Shown piece after piece: positions 16,958 to 26,254 of a DNA stretch of 38,800 bases. This DNA comes from JAYVJH01 sp043777595 (GTDB lineage: Bacteria; Bacteroidota; Bacteroidia; Cytophagales; Spirosomataceae): the NCBI GenBank assembly GCA_043777595.1, contig JAYWHT010000072.1, positions 1-38,800 of the forward strand, written 5' to 3'. Within the stretch, counting starts at the first letter, position 1; every line of letters starts with the position of its first letter. A program made the translations under genes and the position numbers. The notes under the pieces were generated by a model that saw only the letters and a list, made by a program, of their open reading frames with translations, was not told where the DNA came from and searched no databases.

Positions 16958-18439
16958 GTGGCACTGAACCAAGATCATATACGGCTCGTTTTTGGCCTAA
17001 AACTAAAACAGCTTCGCTTAGACAAAAAACTGTCTATCACCGACTTGGCGCACCAAACGGGGCTTTCGATATCGTACATAAACGAAATCGAAAAGGGAAA
17101 AAAGTACCCCAAGTCCGACAAAATTATGGCACTCGCCGAAGCCCTCGGTACAGACTACGACTCGCTAATTTCGCTCAAACTCAGCAAACGGCTCGAACCT
17201 ATTTCAGCACTTTTACAGTCGAATATCCTGACAGAACTCCCCCTTGAAACCTTTGGTATTTCGCCCTCTGACTTGCTTCAAATGCTGTCGGACGCTCCTA
17301 CCAAACTAAGTGCTTTTATTGGTACACTTATCGAAATTGCCCGTAATTATAATATGTCAGTCGAGCAGTTTTATTTTTCGGCCTTGCGTACATATCAAGA
17401 AATGTACGACAATTATTTTGAAGACATTGAGCTGGAAGCAAAACGGTTTTTGTCAGAATTTAACATTCCCAAACAACTGATTTTGGACGATAAATATTTG
17501 GCCGATTTGTTGATTAAAAATTACAATTACGAAATCAAAGACTTAGACGAAAACCTATATCCAGAGTTGTCGGGGGTACGGTCGTTGCTGGTGCCAAAGG
17601 GCGATAAACTACGGCTGCTCGTCAATCCGCAATTAGACCTTCATCAGCGGTCGTTTGTGTTGGGACGAGAGTTAGGTTATCAGTTTATGAAGCTAAAAGT
17701 ACGGCTCAATACCACACATCTTGTTGAGGCTGAGTCGTTTGACCAACTACTGAACAATTACAGAGCCTCTTACTTTGCCAGTGCCATTATCATTAAGGGC
17801 GAGTTGTTGGCGCAAGAATTGGAAACGATTTTTGCGAATTCTTATTTTGACGGCGATGCGATGATTGGGCTATTGAGTCATTTTAATACAACCCCCGAAA
17901 CGTTTTGCTATCGATTGAGCAATGTGCTGCCCCAGTACTTTGGTATTAGTCAAATATTTTTCTTTCGGTTCAATAACTACGCTGGCCAAAACTTGTTTGA
18001 GTGTACCAAAGAGATGCACATTGCCCGAAAACACTATCCACATACCATCAAAAACGAGCATTATTGCCGCCGTTGGGTGGCTCTGACGAGCTTGCAAGAA
18101 CTGGCGGCCAACAAGTCGAAAGATATTATTTGTAGAGCGCAAATTTCGCATTACATGGACTCGCCCGAGCAGTATTTTGTAATGTCTTTTGCCAAACCTA
18201 TGACCCCAACGCCCAACCTAAATATGAGTGTTTCGATGGGGATAATGATTGATGAAAATACAAAATCGAAAATTCGTTTTTTAGATAATAACCAGATAGC
18301 CAAACGTGAAGTAAACGAAACTTGTGAGCGATGCTCGGCCTTTGACTGCAAAGAGCGCATGGCAGCACCTACGGTTTTACAGCGAAAACTGAAAAACGAG
18401 GCCATTCAAAAAGCCATGAAAAAGTTAGTTGCCGAATGA
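16958..18439 (+). CDS. XRE-family regulator with long C-terminal sensor domain
   Basis: 493-residue transcription factor. Residues 8-65 form a Cro/C1-type helix-turn-helix (LKQLRLDKKLSITDLAHQTG, SYINEIEKGKKYP). The centre contains an IrrE/ImmA-like segment (LVNPQLDLHQRSFVLGRELGYQFM), but the HExxH zinc motif is replaced by GRELGYQ, so peptidase activity is unlikely. The C-terminus ends in a CERCSAFDCKER cysteine cluster like those of the short-chain fatty acyl-CoA regulator (RamB-like) family. The start is GTG. Its stop codon overlaps aroK by 4 bases (ATGA), so the two are translationally coupled. A central-metabolism regulator is a reasonable family-based guess. Confidence 0.88.
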   Translation: MALNQDHIRLVFGLKLKQLRLDKKLSITDLAHQTGLSISYINEIEKGKKYPKSDKIMALAEALGTDYDSLISLKLSKRLEPISALLQSNILTELPLETFGISPSDLLQMLSDAPTKLSAFIGTLIEIARNYNMSVEQFYFSALRTYQEMYDNYFEDIELEAKRFLSEFNIPKQLILDDKYLADLLIKNYNYEIKDLDENLYPELSGVRSLLVPKGDKLRLLVNPQLDLHQRSFVLGRELGYQFMKLKVRLNTTHLVEAESFDQLLNNYRASYFASAIIIKGELLAQELETIFANSYFDGDAMIGLLSHFNTTPETFCYRLSNVLPQYFGISQIFFFRFNNYAGQNLFECTKEMHIARKHYPHTIKNEHYCRRWVALTSLQELAANKSKDIICRAQISHYMDSPEQYFVMSFAKPMTPTPNLNMSVSMGIMIDENTKSKIRFLDNNQIAKREVNETCERCSAFDCKERMAAPTVLQRKLKNEAIQKAMKKLVAE

Positions 18440-18948
18440 AAAATATTTATTTGATTGGAATGCCCTCATCGGGCAAAAGTACGCTTGGCAAAGAATTGTC
18501 TAAACATATCAGATACAGATATTTAGATACCGACAGGCTCATAACCAAAGAAGCTGGCCAAAACATAAAGGCTCTATTTGAGCAACATGGAGAAGGGTAT
18601 TTTAGAGACTTAGAACACAAAATATTACACTCCATTCGGGCCGATTCAAAACTCGTAATCTCGACGGGCGGTGGTATGCCTTGCTTCAATGACAATATGG
18701 CACACATCAAGCAAAACGGAATTAGCGTATTCTTGAATGTGCCAGTTGGGGTAATTTATGACCGAATTAGACGACATACTGCCAACGACCGCCCTTTATT
18801 GGATAGACAAAATGCGGACTTATTACAAACGCTCAAAGACAAACTCGCCGAGCGACTACAGTTTTATAGCCAAGCCGACATTACGATTGATGGCGAAGTA
18901 AATGTCCATGAATTGTTAGAAATTTTAAAGCCCTTTATTAGTAATTAA
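18436..18948 (+). CDS. aroK: Shikimate kinase
   Basis: Phosphorylates shikimate in the pathway to chorismate. The 170-residue protein carries Walker A GMPSSGKST (8-16), the substrate-binding DTD (31-33) and Arg57, the GGG loop at 78-80, and the lid segment around RPLLDR. Standard length for the family. It starts inside the stop of the upstream regulator (ATGA). Its 3' end overlaps the convergent alpha/beta-hydrolase gene by 24 bases. Confidence 0.96.
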   Translation: MKNIYLIGMPSSGKSTLGKELSKHIRYRYLDTDRLITKEAGQNIKALFEQHGEGYFRDLEHKILHSIRADSKLVISTGGGMPCFNDNMAHIKQNGISVFLNVPVGVIYDRIRRHTANDRPLLDRQNADLLQTLKDKLAERLQFYSQADITIDGEVNVHELLEILKPFISN

Positions 18949-19770
18949 ACAAGTTTTCATTCTATCAAATATTCCCTGATAACGGTCGGCCATAGCGGCT
19001 TCTGTTTCTACAACCGTAACGTTGTCGTTTAGGCCGCTGGCTATGAGTTGGTCTATGTATTTGAGTAAAATTGCACCTTTCCATCTAAATAACGTGGTCG
19101 GTATGGTTACTTTGGCGAGGTTTTCGGCTCTTTCATGCTCAAATGCAGCTCTGTAAGCGGCAGCGTAGTTGGGGCCTGCTTGCAAAAACTCCATCGCTGC
19201 CGTATTGATGATATTGAGAGGCGGCGTACTGGCCGACACTCGGTGCGCTTCATCGTTTTTAAACCATGGAAAATAAACAAAAAATTGATTGGCCATATCC
19301 CAAACTTGTTGTAAATGACTACCGTCTGGTTGTGGTGATAAGTCTGGAAAATAGTCTTTTGTAATTGCTTCCCGCTCGGTATCTTCAAAATGAGCGGCAT
19401 TGTCCAAAAACAAATGACTAACATCTTTGGGGTAAGTGTAGGCGTAGGCAATACCCAACTGTGCGCCTGTGGCTGTGCCGTAAATAGCTATTGGGTTGCT
19501 GAGTGGTTGGGTTACTGAGTGAATAAAGTCCTTGAAATAAGGCAGATAATCGGCGATAGTTTGGGGTTCGGTTGGTAATGGGTCGGTGAGGCCGTAGCCT
19601 GGGGTGTCTGGGGCTATGACCGTAAAATCGGCACTGAGTAGCTCTATCAAAGGCACAAACATAGCTGAGTTGCGTGGCGAAGCATGAAGCAAAACCACAA
19701 CTGGCCCTTGCCCAGCTTGTCTATAATGCCAGTACTGACCATTGATATTTACCAAATGTCGTGTTGTCAT
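18925..19770 (-). CDS. Alpha/beta-hydrolase fold protein lacking nucleophile and C-terminal His
   Basis: 281 residues with a clear alpha/beta-hydrolase layout: VVVLLHASPRN oxyanion region at 24-34, APDTPGYGLTD at 53-63, and the nucleophile-elbow segment AIYGTATGAQLG. In that elbow the residue at the nucleophile position is Ala100 (G-T-A-T-G) rather than Ser, Asp or Cys, and no histidine occurs after about residue 217, where the catalytic His should be. The frame is otherwise intact. It may be a non-catalytic binding protein or use other chemistry. Its end overlaps aroK by 24 bases in convergent orientation. Confidence 0.88.
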   Translation of the reverse strand: MTTRHLVNINGQYWHYRQAGQGPVVVLLHASPRNSAMFVPLIELLSADFTVIAPDTPGYGLTDPLPTEPQTIADYLPYFKDFIHSVTQPLSNPIAIYGTATGAQLGIAYAYTYPKDVSHLFLDNAAHFEDTEREAITKDYFPDLSPQPDGSHLQQVWDMANQFFVYFPWFKNDEAHRVSASTPPLNIINTAAMEFLQAGPNYAAAYRAAFEHERAENLAKVTIPTTLFRWKGAILLKYIDQLIASGLNDNVTVVETEAAMADRYQGIFDRMKTCLITNKGL

Positions 19771-19936
19771 TGCTTTTCTAAGAATAGTTACATTCTACTG
19801 TTTACAGTATTTGATTTAAAATTGTTGCTGGCATACACAAATATAATCAAAAATCCTGTATCTATTGAAACTTAACTGTGTTTATAAAAACAAATAAACA
19901 TCTTTTGACAGATTTGGGTTATAATCTCTCGTTACA

Positions 19937-22333
19937 CTAAAACTCAATTCGATATTGAAAATAAGGTAAAAAAGCCAGTTGATGAACAGTAATGATTTGT
20001 CCTGCCGCTGCGCTGTAATGTTGCCCAAAAATGTTTTTGTTATTTAGCACATTATCGGCGGCCAAGAAAACCTCATGCGATAGCTTCTTGCGATTCATAC
20101 GAAACGATACCTTACCGTCCATTTTAAAAAAAGCTGGGTTTTGTTCTACAAAATCTTGATTTGCAACTGGTACGGCCGTACCAGCGAGTTTTGAGGCTGC
20201 CAGATCGATGGGTGTAAAACGTCTTCCACCTGCATAGGTTGTTTTTAAATCTATGATAAATTTATTGTTTTGGCCTACCTTCCATTCTCTCCCACAAAGT
20301 ACGTTAAAAATGTAGTTACTATTGAAACGGGTATTGTAGGTGTAGCCATTGCTGGGCTGATATTTTGAATCAAAGATTGAGGCAGTTCCCAAAAAATAAA
20401 AGCCTTTATTAAAAAATCGTTCTGCGGTAAGTTCCAAACCAATATTTTTAGCCCTGCCCTCGCTTACTAAGTTGGGTACAACAAGCAACACAAAATCACC
20501 ACCTTCGTTTATCATCGAAAAACTACTCGGAAAACGTTGAATAGGAATATTATAGAGCGACTGGTAGTACATTTCTATTTTGAAACGCAACAGGGATGAG
20601 ACCAAAAAATCATAGCCAAATACAATATGTTGTGCTTTATTCATGGTCAAATTGAGATTGGAAGGTGTTAGACTTGGCGAACTTTCAGACCGCTTAGAAA
20701 GTACAAAGTAGGTTGGCAAGTTCTGAATCTGGCTATGCAAACCATAGGCCAAACTCAAAGTCTGTCGCTCAGAGATTTGATAACGAAGCCCCAGCCGAGG
20801 TTCTAAGGAAGTACTTTGATTCAAATCGAAATACTGACCATATATACCGCTATTGATGGTTAGTTTTTGTGTAGGCCGCCATTGCCAAAGTGCATAACCA
20901 CGTAACAATAGCATTTTTTTATCGGTATCTCTTACGGTAACAATCTGCTGACTTTGACGGTTAAAATCGCTTTGGTAATGCCTAAAATTGTAATAATCAA
21001 CCATCAAACCAACTTTAATACGGTGTTTTACGTTAAGCTTTGTATTCAAAAAACTATGGAAAAGATATTTAATTTGCCCTCCGTCAATGTGTTGATAGGG
21101 TACAATTATTTGCGGATTGAGTGTACTGACCGAATCAACAGTCCTTGTACCATCGGTAGCCGTAATGCCCACAGTGGTTTGCAGGTATGTTCGGTCGGTG
21201 AGTTGTATTTTATTACTCATACCCACCACACCCAGTCGGTTGTTATATTGCTGATTGGTGTTGTCAGTCAAAAAAACATCAAAACCATCGGCTTTTGCAT
21301 CGACGGCTTTGAGCGCATATTGATTTATACCGCCTAAGCCAAAAATAGTAAATATCCCCAGGTGTTTTGTGGGTAAACGAATTTTAAAAGAGCCATCTTG
21401 ATAGATTGGATTGCCTGCAAAGCCCACATTTATTTTCAAAGCCTGCGTAACAAACCTAATGGTAGAATAGCGATAATTGACCAAATACGAGCTTTTAGTT
21501 TGGCGGTTGATTGGCCCTTCGAGTGTAATTTCAGGCCCGATCGTTCCCATCATAAAAAGACCCTCGTGTTTTTCGTCATTGCCATGCCTCATTTTTAGAT
21601 CAAACACTCCCGACAGCGCATTGCCATAGTCGGCTGAAAATGCCCCAGTCAAAAAATCGGAATTGGCCAAGACATTATAATTGAGCATACTCACCACACC
21701 GCCTACGCTACCTATACCGCCAAAATGATTGGGGCTGGGTATATCGAGCCCTTCATAACGCCAAAGCAACCCAACAGGCGAATTGCCCCTTACCACAATG
21801 TCGTTGCGGGCATCGCTGCCACCGCTCACCCCAGCGAAGTTTGAGGCCATACGGGCAGGTTCATTGCGACTGCCTGCATAACGGGTAGCATCTTCGACCG
21901 AAAACTGCCTTGCACTCACCGTAGCCATTTCGTTGATTGACATAGCACGCTCTTTGGGTGCTATGATTTTGACTTCGCCCAAATCTACCACCGATTCTTT
22001 CATTTCTATATTTAAAATCCGCTCTTTGGTAGAGGTGATCTCTTGGTTGGTAATACTCACTTGTTCAAAACCCATCAACGAAATCTTAAACGACTGCCTC
22101 CCCACAGGGATATTTTCTAAACGAAACTGCCCTTGGCGGTCTGTAATCATACCTTTTTTAGTACCCTCGTGCCAGATGCTTACGCCTGCAAGCGGAGTTT
22201 GCGAGTCTTTGTCGATTACTGTACCACGTACCGTTTGAGTTAGGTTTTGGGCCAAAACATCTCCCACTCCACCGCAAAAACAGGCGATGAATAATACAAA
22301 ATAAACAATTGGTGATGCGATATATTTTTTCAT
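19937..22333 (-). CDS. TonB-dependent outer-membrane receptor
   Basis: 798-residue outer-membrane transporter with a signal peptide (about residues 1-28, ending GVGDVLAQ), an N-terminal carboxypeptidase-regulatory-like beta-sandwich domain (about 33-115, TVRGTVIDKDSQTPLAGVSI), a plug domain (about 140-240) and a C-terminal barrel ending in aromatic QYRIEF. It is shorter than typical SusC proteins and no SusD follows, so it is not a classical Sus pair. Its start overlaps the stop of the alpha/beta hydrolase by 4 bases, which ties receptor and hydrolase to one transcript. The ligand is unknown. Confidence 0.93.
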   Translation of the reverse strand: MKKYIASPIVYFVLFIACFCGGVGDVLAQNLTQTVRGTVIDKDSQTPLAGVSIWHEGTKKGMITDRQGQFRLENIPVGRQSFKISLMGFEQVSITNQEITSTKERILNIEMKESVVDLGEVKIIAPKERAMSINEMATVSARQFSVEDATRYAGSRNEPARMASNFAGVSGGSDARNDIVVRGNSPVGLLWRYEGLDIPSPNHFGGIGSVGGVVSMLNYNVLANSDFLTGAFSADYGNALSGVFDLKMRHGNDEKHEGLFMMGTIGPEITLEGPINRQTKSSYLVNYRYSTIRFVTQALKINVGFAGNPIYQDGSFKIRLPTKHLGIFTIFGLGGINQYALKAVDAKADGFDVFLTDNTNQQYNNRLGVVGMSNKIQLTDRTYLQTTVGITATDGTRTVDSVSTLNPQIIVPYQHIDGGQIKYLFHSFLNTKLNVKHRIKVGLMVDYYNFRHYQSDFNRQSQQIVTVRDTDKKMLLLRGYALWQWRPTQKLTINSGIYGQYFDLNQSTSLEPRLGLRYQISERQTLSLAYGLHSQIQNLPTYFVLSKRSESSPSLTPSNLNLTMNKAQHIVFGYDFLVSSLLRFKIEMYYQSLYNIPIQRFPSSFSMINEGGDFVLLVVPNLVSEGRAKNIGLELTAERFFNKGFYFLGTASIFDSKYQPSNGYTYNTRFNSNYIFNVLCGREWKVGQNNKFIIDLKTTYAGGRRFTPIDLAASKLAGTAVPVANQDFVEQNPAFFKMDGKVSFRMNRKKLSHEVFLAADNVLNNKNIFGQHYSAAAGQIITVHQLAFLPYFQYRIEF

Positions 22334-23253
22334 AATGTTGAGATTGTTCGAGTGATGATGTCGCTGTGTCCAAATTCCCCCTTTGGGGGCAAGGGCGCTA
22401 AGTATTTCTCAAACCAGTCGGTAGCAATTGGCCAAAGCGTAGTAGCAAATTGCTTACTAAAAAATCGATTATGGCCAATTTGTTTTGCTCCAATAGTTTT
22501 TGGTTCAATAAATTGATACTCAACTGGTGTGTGTTTGAGTTGGTCGAAGAGCCTATAAATGGCTTTTTTGGTACAAATAGGGTCATCGGTTGCAGTCAAG
22601 GCCAGAGTGGGTGCGTGCAACGATGTATGGTATTCGTTGATATTATGCTCGGCCAAAAAATCAAAAATATTTTCAAAACGACTTCTTAGCAAAAGTTCTT
22701 TTATAAACTGAGCGGGCATGTTTTCAAAGCCTAATTTGAGTTTTTGACCTGGAAAATAACCAAAACAGTTGGTCAAAAATGGCATAATTTGAAACCATAA
22801 AAAACTGATTTTCTGACGTTTCCACCACGTAGGGCCAAAATCGGGTGTATGAGCCATTTGTGCGCCTACCGTAAAAAACGCATCAACTTGTCCAATATTT
22901 GGAATTAAAATTGGAAACACTCCACCAATAGAATGACCTACCACACCCAAAGGCAAATCTGAATAGCGTAGCTTGATGTAATCTATCAATATTTCTAAAT
23001 CGTCTGCCATTTCTTTGAACCCTGCCTTAAAATCTTGTCTAAGAACAGCAGGTGCCGACTTGGCTATTCCCCGATAGTCGTAAGTGATAGTAGTGAATCC
23101 TTGTGAAGCCAGATAAAGGGCAAAACTGGCATAATAACGCTGCGAAATACCCATAGCGGCATTGACCAAGACAACGCCTTTGGGGGCAACGGTCTCAAAC
23201 TGAGTTAATAGTATGCTATATCCCTCACGAGTGGCTAAGGTGTATGTCTGCAT
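22330..23253 (-). CDS. Alpha/beta hydrolase with intact catalytic triad
   Basis: Serine hydrolase of about 307 residues. The nucleophile elbow is GHSIGG (Ser116 counted from an upstream TTG at 23277; Ser108 from the preferred ATG at 23253). The acid lies in TATDDPIC and the catalytic His in QIGHNRFF, so the triad is complete. The N-terminal portion has TITYDYRGIAKS, common in esterase/lysophospholipase-like members. It overlaps the TonB-dependent receptor by 4 bases downstream and a 61-residue ORF upstream. Substrate unknown; processing of the receptor's ligand is inference from coupling. Confidence 0.88.
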   Translation of the reverse strand: MQTYTLATREGYSILLTQFETVAPKGVVLVNAAMGISQRYYASFALYLASQGFTTITYDYRGIAKSAPAVLRQDFKAGFKEMADDLEILIDYIKLRYSDLPLGVVGHSIGGVFPILIPNIGQVDAFFTVGAQMAHTPDFGPTWWKRQKISFLWFQIMPFLTNCFGYFPGQKLKLGFENMPAQFIKELLLRSRFENIFDFLAEHNINEYHTSLHAPTLALTATDDPICTKKAIYRLFDQLKHTPVEYQFIEPKTIGAKQIGHNRFFSKQFATTLWPIATDWFEKYLAPLPPKGEFGHSDIITRTISTL

Positions 23254-23410
23254 GGCTACCAAAATTTTGAGCTTCAATGTTGATTATTTCTTTGTCTTCG
23301 TCGGTCATCTCAATTTTGATGGAGCCAATATCCAAAAAACTAAAATTATCTTTTCCAAAAAACACCTTAGCCAAAGTGTTTAGAAACCAGTTACTGAGTT
23401 GAGTTTTCAT
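23225..23410 (-). CDS. Possible small protein (61 residues) upstream of the hydrolase
   Basis: ATG-initiated frame of 61 residues on the same strand as the hydrolase, ending 29 bases inside it. It has an amphipathic start (LSNWFLNTLAKVFFG) and an acidic middle (EMTDEDKEIINIE). I recognise no family. Support is limited to position, codon content and the lack of any other gene in the gap between the hydrolase and the terminator at 23461-23500. Confidence 0.4.
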   Translation of the reverse strand: MKTQLSNWFLNTLAKVFFGKDNFSFLDIGSIKIEMTDEDKEIINIEAQNFGSHADIHLSHS

Positions 23411-23460
23411 TGTAGTGAGTTTGAGTAAAAAAAATGATAGGCAAAGGTCTATAAAAAGGC

Positions 23461-23500
23461 TACGCCAATAAATACCATTATCACGGTATTTATTGGCGTA
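23461..23500 (-). terminator. Intrinsic terminator of the LuxR-type response regulator
   Basis: Perfect 16-bp inverted repeat (23461-23476 and 23485-23500, TACGCCAATAAATACC with its complement) with an 8-base loop. On the minus strand it is followed by GCCTTTTTATAG, giving a U-run. It lies 24 bases after the response regulator stop codon. Confidence 0.85.
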
Positions 23501-23524
23501 TTTATACCTAATTTGCTGTATAAG

Positions 23525-24163
23525 CTACAATAAATGATGCTGAAAAGCGTATTTAACGAGGGCGAAGGAGGTGTTGAGACCCAGTTTTTTGAGAATATTT
23601 TTGCGGTGTGTTTCTACGGTAAAATAGCTCAGATTAAGTTTTTCGGCAATAGCCAATCCTGTCATTTCTTGGGAAATGAGTTTGAGAACCTCTATCTCAC
23701 GTCGGGTAAGCGAGTGATTCTCGAAAATTGGTCGTTCAACATTACTTTTTTGAGTGAGTGCCTGTATGACAGTTGCCGAATAATAAGTTTTGTTAGAAGC
23801 CAAACAATAAATCGCCTTTTTTAACTCATCTTTGGAAACTCTTTTGGATAAATAGCCTTTCACTCCTGCTCGAATAGCCGCCTGAATACCCTCCCTGTCT
23901 TCACGAGTGGTAAGCATCAAGACTTTGATATGTGGCTGGGTAGTGCGTAGTTTGAGCGTAATTTCCACACCATCGCACTGGGGCATGATATAGTCGCATA
24001 TCAATATTTGAGCTTCTGACGCAGCTATGTTTTGAAGTATCTCTTGTCCGTTTTTTGCAACACCGACCAATTCAACCCCTTCAATCATTTCTAAAAGTAA
24101 AGTCATGCTTTCTAAGAAAATGGTGTGATCGTCGGCAAAAAAAACCTTTATAGGAGTATTCAT
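23525..24163 (-). CDS. LuxR/NarL-family response regulator
   Basis: Two-component output regulator of about 212 residues: receiver domain at about 1-120 (ADDH near the start, phosphoacceptor Asp in ILICDYIMPQCDG, conserved KGYLSKRVSKDEL) and a C-terminal LuxR helix-turn-helix (LTRREIEVLKLISQEMTG, SYFTVETHRKNILKKLG). The frame extends to 24202, but the ATG at 24163 begins the usual KVFFADDHTIF start. It is divergent from the sensor kinase with a 92-base gap, so the two are very likely a cognate pair. Confidence 0.94.
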   Translation of the reverse strand: MNTPIKVFFADDHTIFLESMTLLLEMIEGVELVGVAKNGQEILQNIAASEAQILICDYIMPQCDGVEITLKLRTTQPHIKVLMLTTREDREGIQAAIRAGVKGYLSKRVSKDELKKAIYCLASNKTYYSATVIQALTQKSNVERPIFENHSLTRREIEVLKLISQEMTGLAIAEKLNLSYFTVETHRKNILKKLGLNTSFALVKYAFQHHLL

Positions 24164-24255
24164 TTTGTGTTTTGTAAAGATAATAATCCGTAAACCTATC
24201 ACATACTGACCGATTGGAACAATATCAAAGTGATTACTTATTAAACGGTGTAAAA

Positions 24256-26112
24256 ATGAACAATTTATGTGTATTTTTCTTGTTGATTGCCACTACTGCT
24301 TTTGGACAAGAAACAAACTTAGACAGCCTCAAAAGATTATTGACAAATGTAGAACGACAGGCTAATTCGTCCGAAAACCAAAAGCAAAAAGCTACAATAC
24401 TCAATCAAATAGGCTATCGGCTCATAAGTTCTGGTCAGTTTGACTTTGGGCTTGCTTACAGCCAAAAAGCATTTGAATTGGCAAAGAAAAATAATTTTTA
24501 TTCGCAGATGGCACAATCACAGTTTAATATTGGATTTGTGGTACAGAAAAAAGAGCGTTTTTTTGAGGCCATTTCTTACTTTGAAACCGCTCAAAAATTT
24601 GCTAAAAAAGCAAACAATGATAGTCTTTTATCCCAAAGTTATCATTATGCTGGCATGTGCTACAACGACCAAGAGCTTCCACAAAAAAGCATTGAAGCTC
24701 TTTTAAAAGAGTTAAAAATAGATCTTCGTGCCAATCTAAAATTACACACCATAGAATGTTACAATTCTTTGGGATTGGCTTATACAAAACTCAATCGGCC
24801 TGACTCTGCTTACTATTATTTTGAGCGTATTATTCAACATAGAAACCAATTTGAAGATAACTTTATGACAGGTGTTGCCTATAAAAACTTAGGCCGTATT
24901 TTGTTAATGAATAACCGAGACGATGAAGGAATCGAACTCTTAAAAAAATCAATTGCTAAAATTTTTCAGTCCAAACATTTTTATCAGCGCAACGAGGTGC
25001 ATTATGCCTATGTTGTTTTGGCTCAATATTATCATCAAAAAAAACAGTACCGCCTTTCAAACAACTATGGCCGATTGTCATGGCATTTAGTAGATGTGCT
25101 TAATTATACAGACCAAAAAATAGAAACTTCTAAAATTTTGTATGACAACTACAAAGCTATCGGTAGGCAAGATAGTGCTTTGTTTTTCTTAGAAAAATAT
25201 GCTGAAAGTTCACTCAAAATCAATCAAGATTTGTTAAACGAGCAACACATTGCGGCTGATGCAAGGCTTATAAATGAAAAACAAAAAAATCAGATTTTGG
25301 CTCTGAACCAAGAAAAAATAGTTGAAGCCTACAAGAGAAAGTGGTTATTGGTGGGGCTGACAATTACACTTGTTTTAATGTCGGCAATTGGAGTGTTGTA
25401 CCAGACCATCAAAAAACAAAAAACGTTAATAGAGGATGCCAATCAGACTCTCGAAGACAAAGTACAGTTACGAACTACTGAACTCAAGAACGCACTTTTG
25501 GAAATAAAAGAAGCAATGATGAAAGGCCAAAAGTTAGAGCGTAAACGAGTGGCCTCTGATTTGCACGATAATCTCGGGAGTTTATTATCGGCAATTAGCA
25601 TAGGTATGGAAACGATAGACGAAACCGAAATGTCAGAAAAAGAACGGCAGGTATTCAGAAATATCCAACTACAAATTGGCTCTGCTTATAACGAAGTTAG
25701 GTTATTGTCGCATAACCTACAACCCGATGAATTAGAAAAGGAGGGACTAAAAAAAGCCCTCGAAACGGTTACTAATAAAATAAATCAACATCAAAAAATC
25801 AAAATAAAGCTCGACACCACCAACATCGTGCCGTTTAGTAAAGAAATAGAATTTGCACTCTATTCTATTACTTTGGAACTCATAAACAACACGCTCAAAT
25901 TTGCATTTGCAAGTGAATTAAGTATTACCTTCGACCAACTTACTGCTCACAAATGGCAAATGCAAGTATCCGACAACGGTCGAGGACTACACAAAGACCA
26001 CAAAGAAGGTTTTGGTCTAAGAAGTATCAAAAACCGTATCGAGGCCATCGGTGGCACTATACAAACTATCAGCGAAGGTGGTTTGGCTTATTTGATTTAT
26101 TTTGAGACTTGA
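24256..26112 (+). CDS. TPR-containing sensor histidine kinase (HisKA_3 type)
   Basis: Predicted inner-membrane sensor kinase of about 618 residues. It has a signal peptide (MNNLCVFFLLIATTAFGQ), a periplasmic tetratricopeptide region (about residues 20-300), one transmembrane segment (WLLVGLTITLVLMSAIGVLY), a coiled coil and a HisKA_3 dimerisation domain with phosphoacceptor His437 in ASDLHDNLG. A HATPase domain follows with N-box LINNTLKFAF and G-box DNGRGL and GFGLRSIKNRIEAIGG. The upstream ATG at 24214 would disrupt the signal peptide, so the ATG at 24256 is preferred. This TPR-kinase design is common in Bacteroidota. Partner: the divergent LuxR-type regulator. Confidence 0.93.
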   Translation: MNNLCVFFLLIATTAFGQETNLDSLKRLLTNVERQANSSENQKQKATILNQIGYRLISSGQFDFGLAYSQKAFELAKKNNFYSQMAQSQFNIGFVVQKKERFFEAISYFETAQKFAKKANNDSLLSQSYHYAGMCYNDQELPQKSIEALLKELKIDLRANLKLHTIECYNSLGLAYTKLNRPDSAYYYFERIIQHRNQFEDNFMTGVAYKNLGRILLMNNRDDEGIELLKKSIAKIFQSKHFYQRNEVHYAYVVLAQYYHQKKQYRLSNNYGRLSWHLVDVLNYTDQKIETSKILYDNYKAIGRQDSALFFLEKYAESSLKINQDLLNEQHIAADARLINEKQKNQILALNQEKIVEAYKRKWLLVGLTITLVLMSAIGVLYQTIKKQKTLIEDANQTLEDKVQLRTTELKNALLEIKEAMMKGQKLERKRVASDLHDNLGSLLSAISIGMETIDETEMSEKERQVFRNIQLQIGSAYNEVRLLSHNLQPDELEKEGLKKALETVTNKINQHQKIKIKLDTTNIVPFSKEIEFALYSITLELINNTLKFAFASELSITFDQLTAHKWQMQVSDNGRGLHKDHKEGFGLRSIKNRIEAIGGTIQTISEGGLAYLIYFET

Positions 26113-26254
26113 TAAAAACCAACAAAGTCAAAATATCAAATTTGTTACATAAATGGCTTCACTTTCGTGGTTTCAACTATTGGCATCTTCAAAGGATTTT
26201 GGCTTTCAAATATTTATTAACTGCCTGTAATCATTATCTAAGTACTTATTAAAA
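26113..26254. other. Non-coding part of the kinase-trpD gap
   Basis: The 409-base gap 26113-26521 lies between two convergent genes. In this first part I see no ORF, tRNA or clear hairpin; it is AT-rich. The rest of the gap holds dispersed repeat copy B, a long hairpin and a short hairpin, listed separately. Confidence 0.6.

Noticed and set aside
23534..23824. 96-residue plus-strand frame
   Set aside because: Antisense to the conserved helix-turn-helix of the LuxR-type response regulator.
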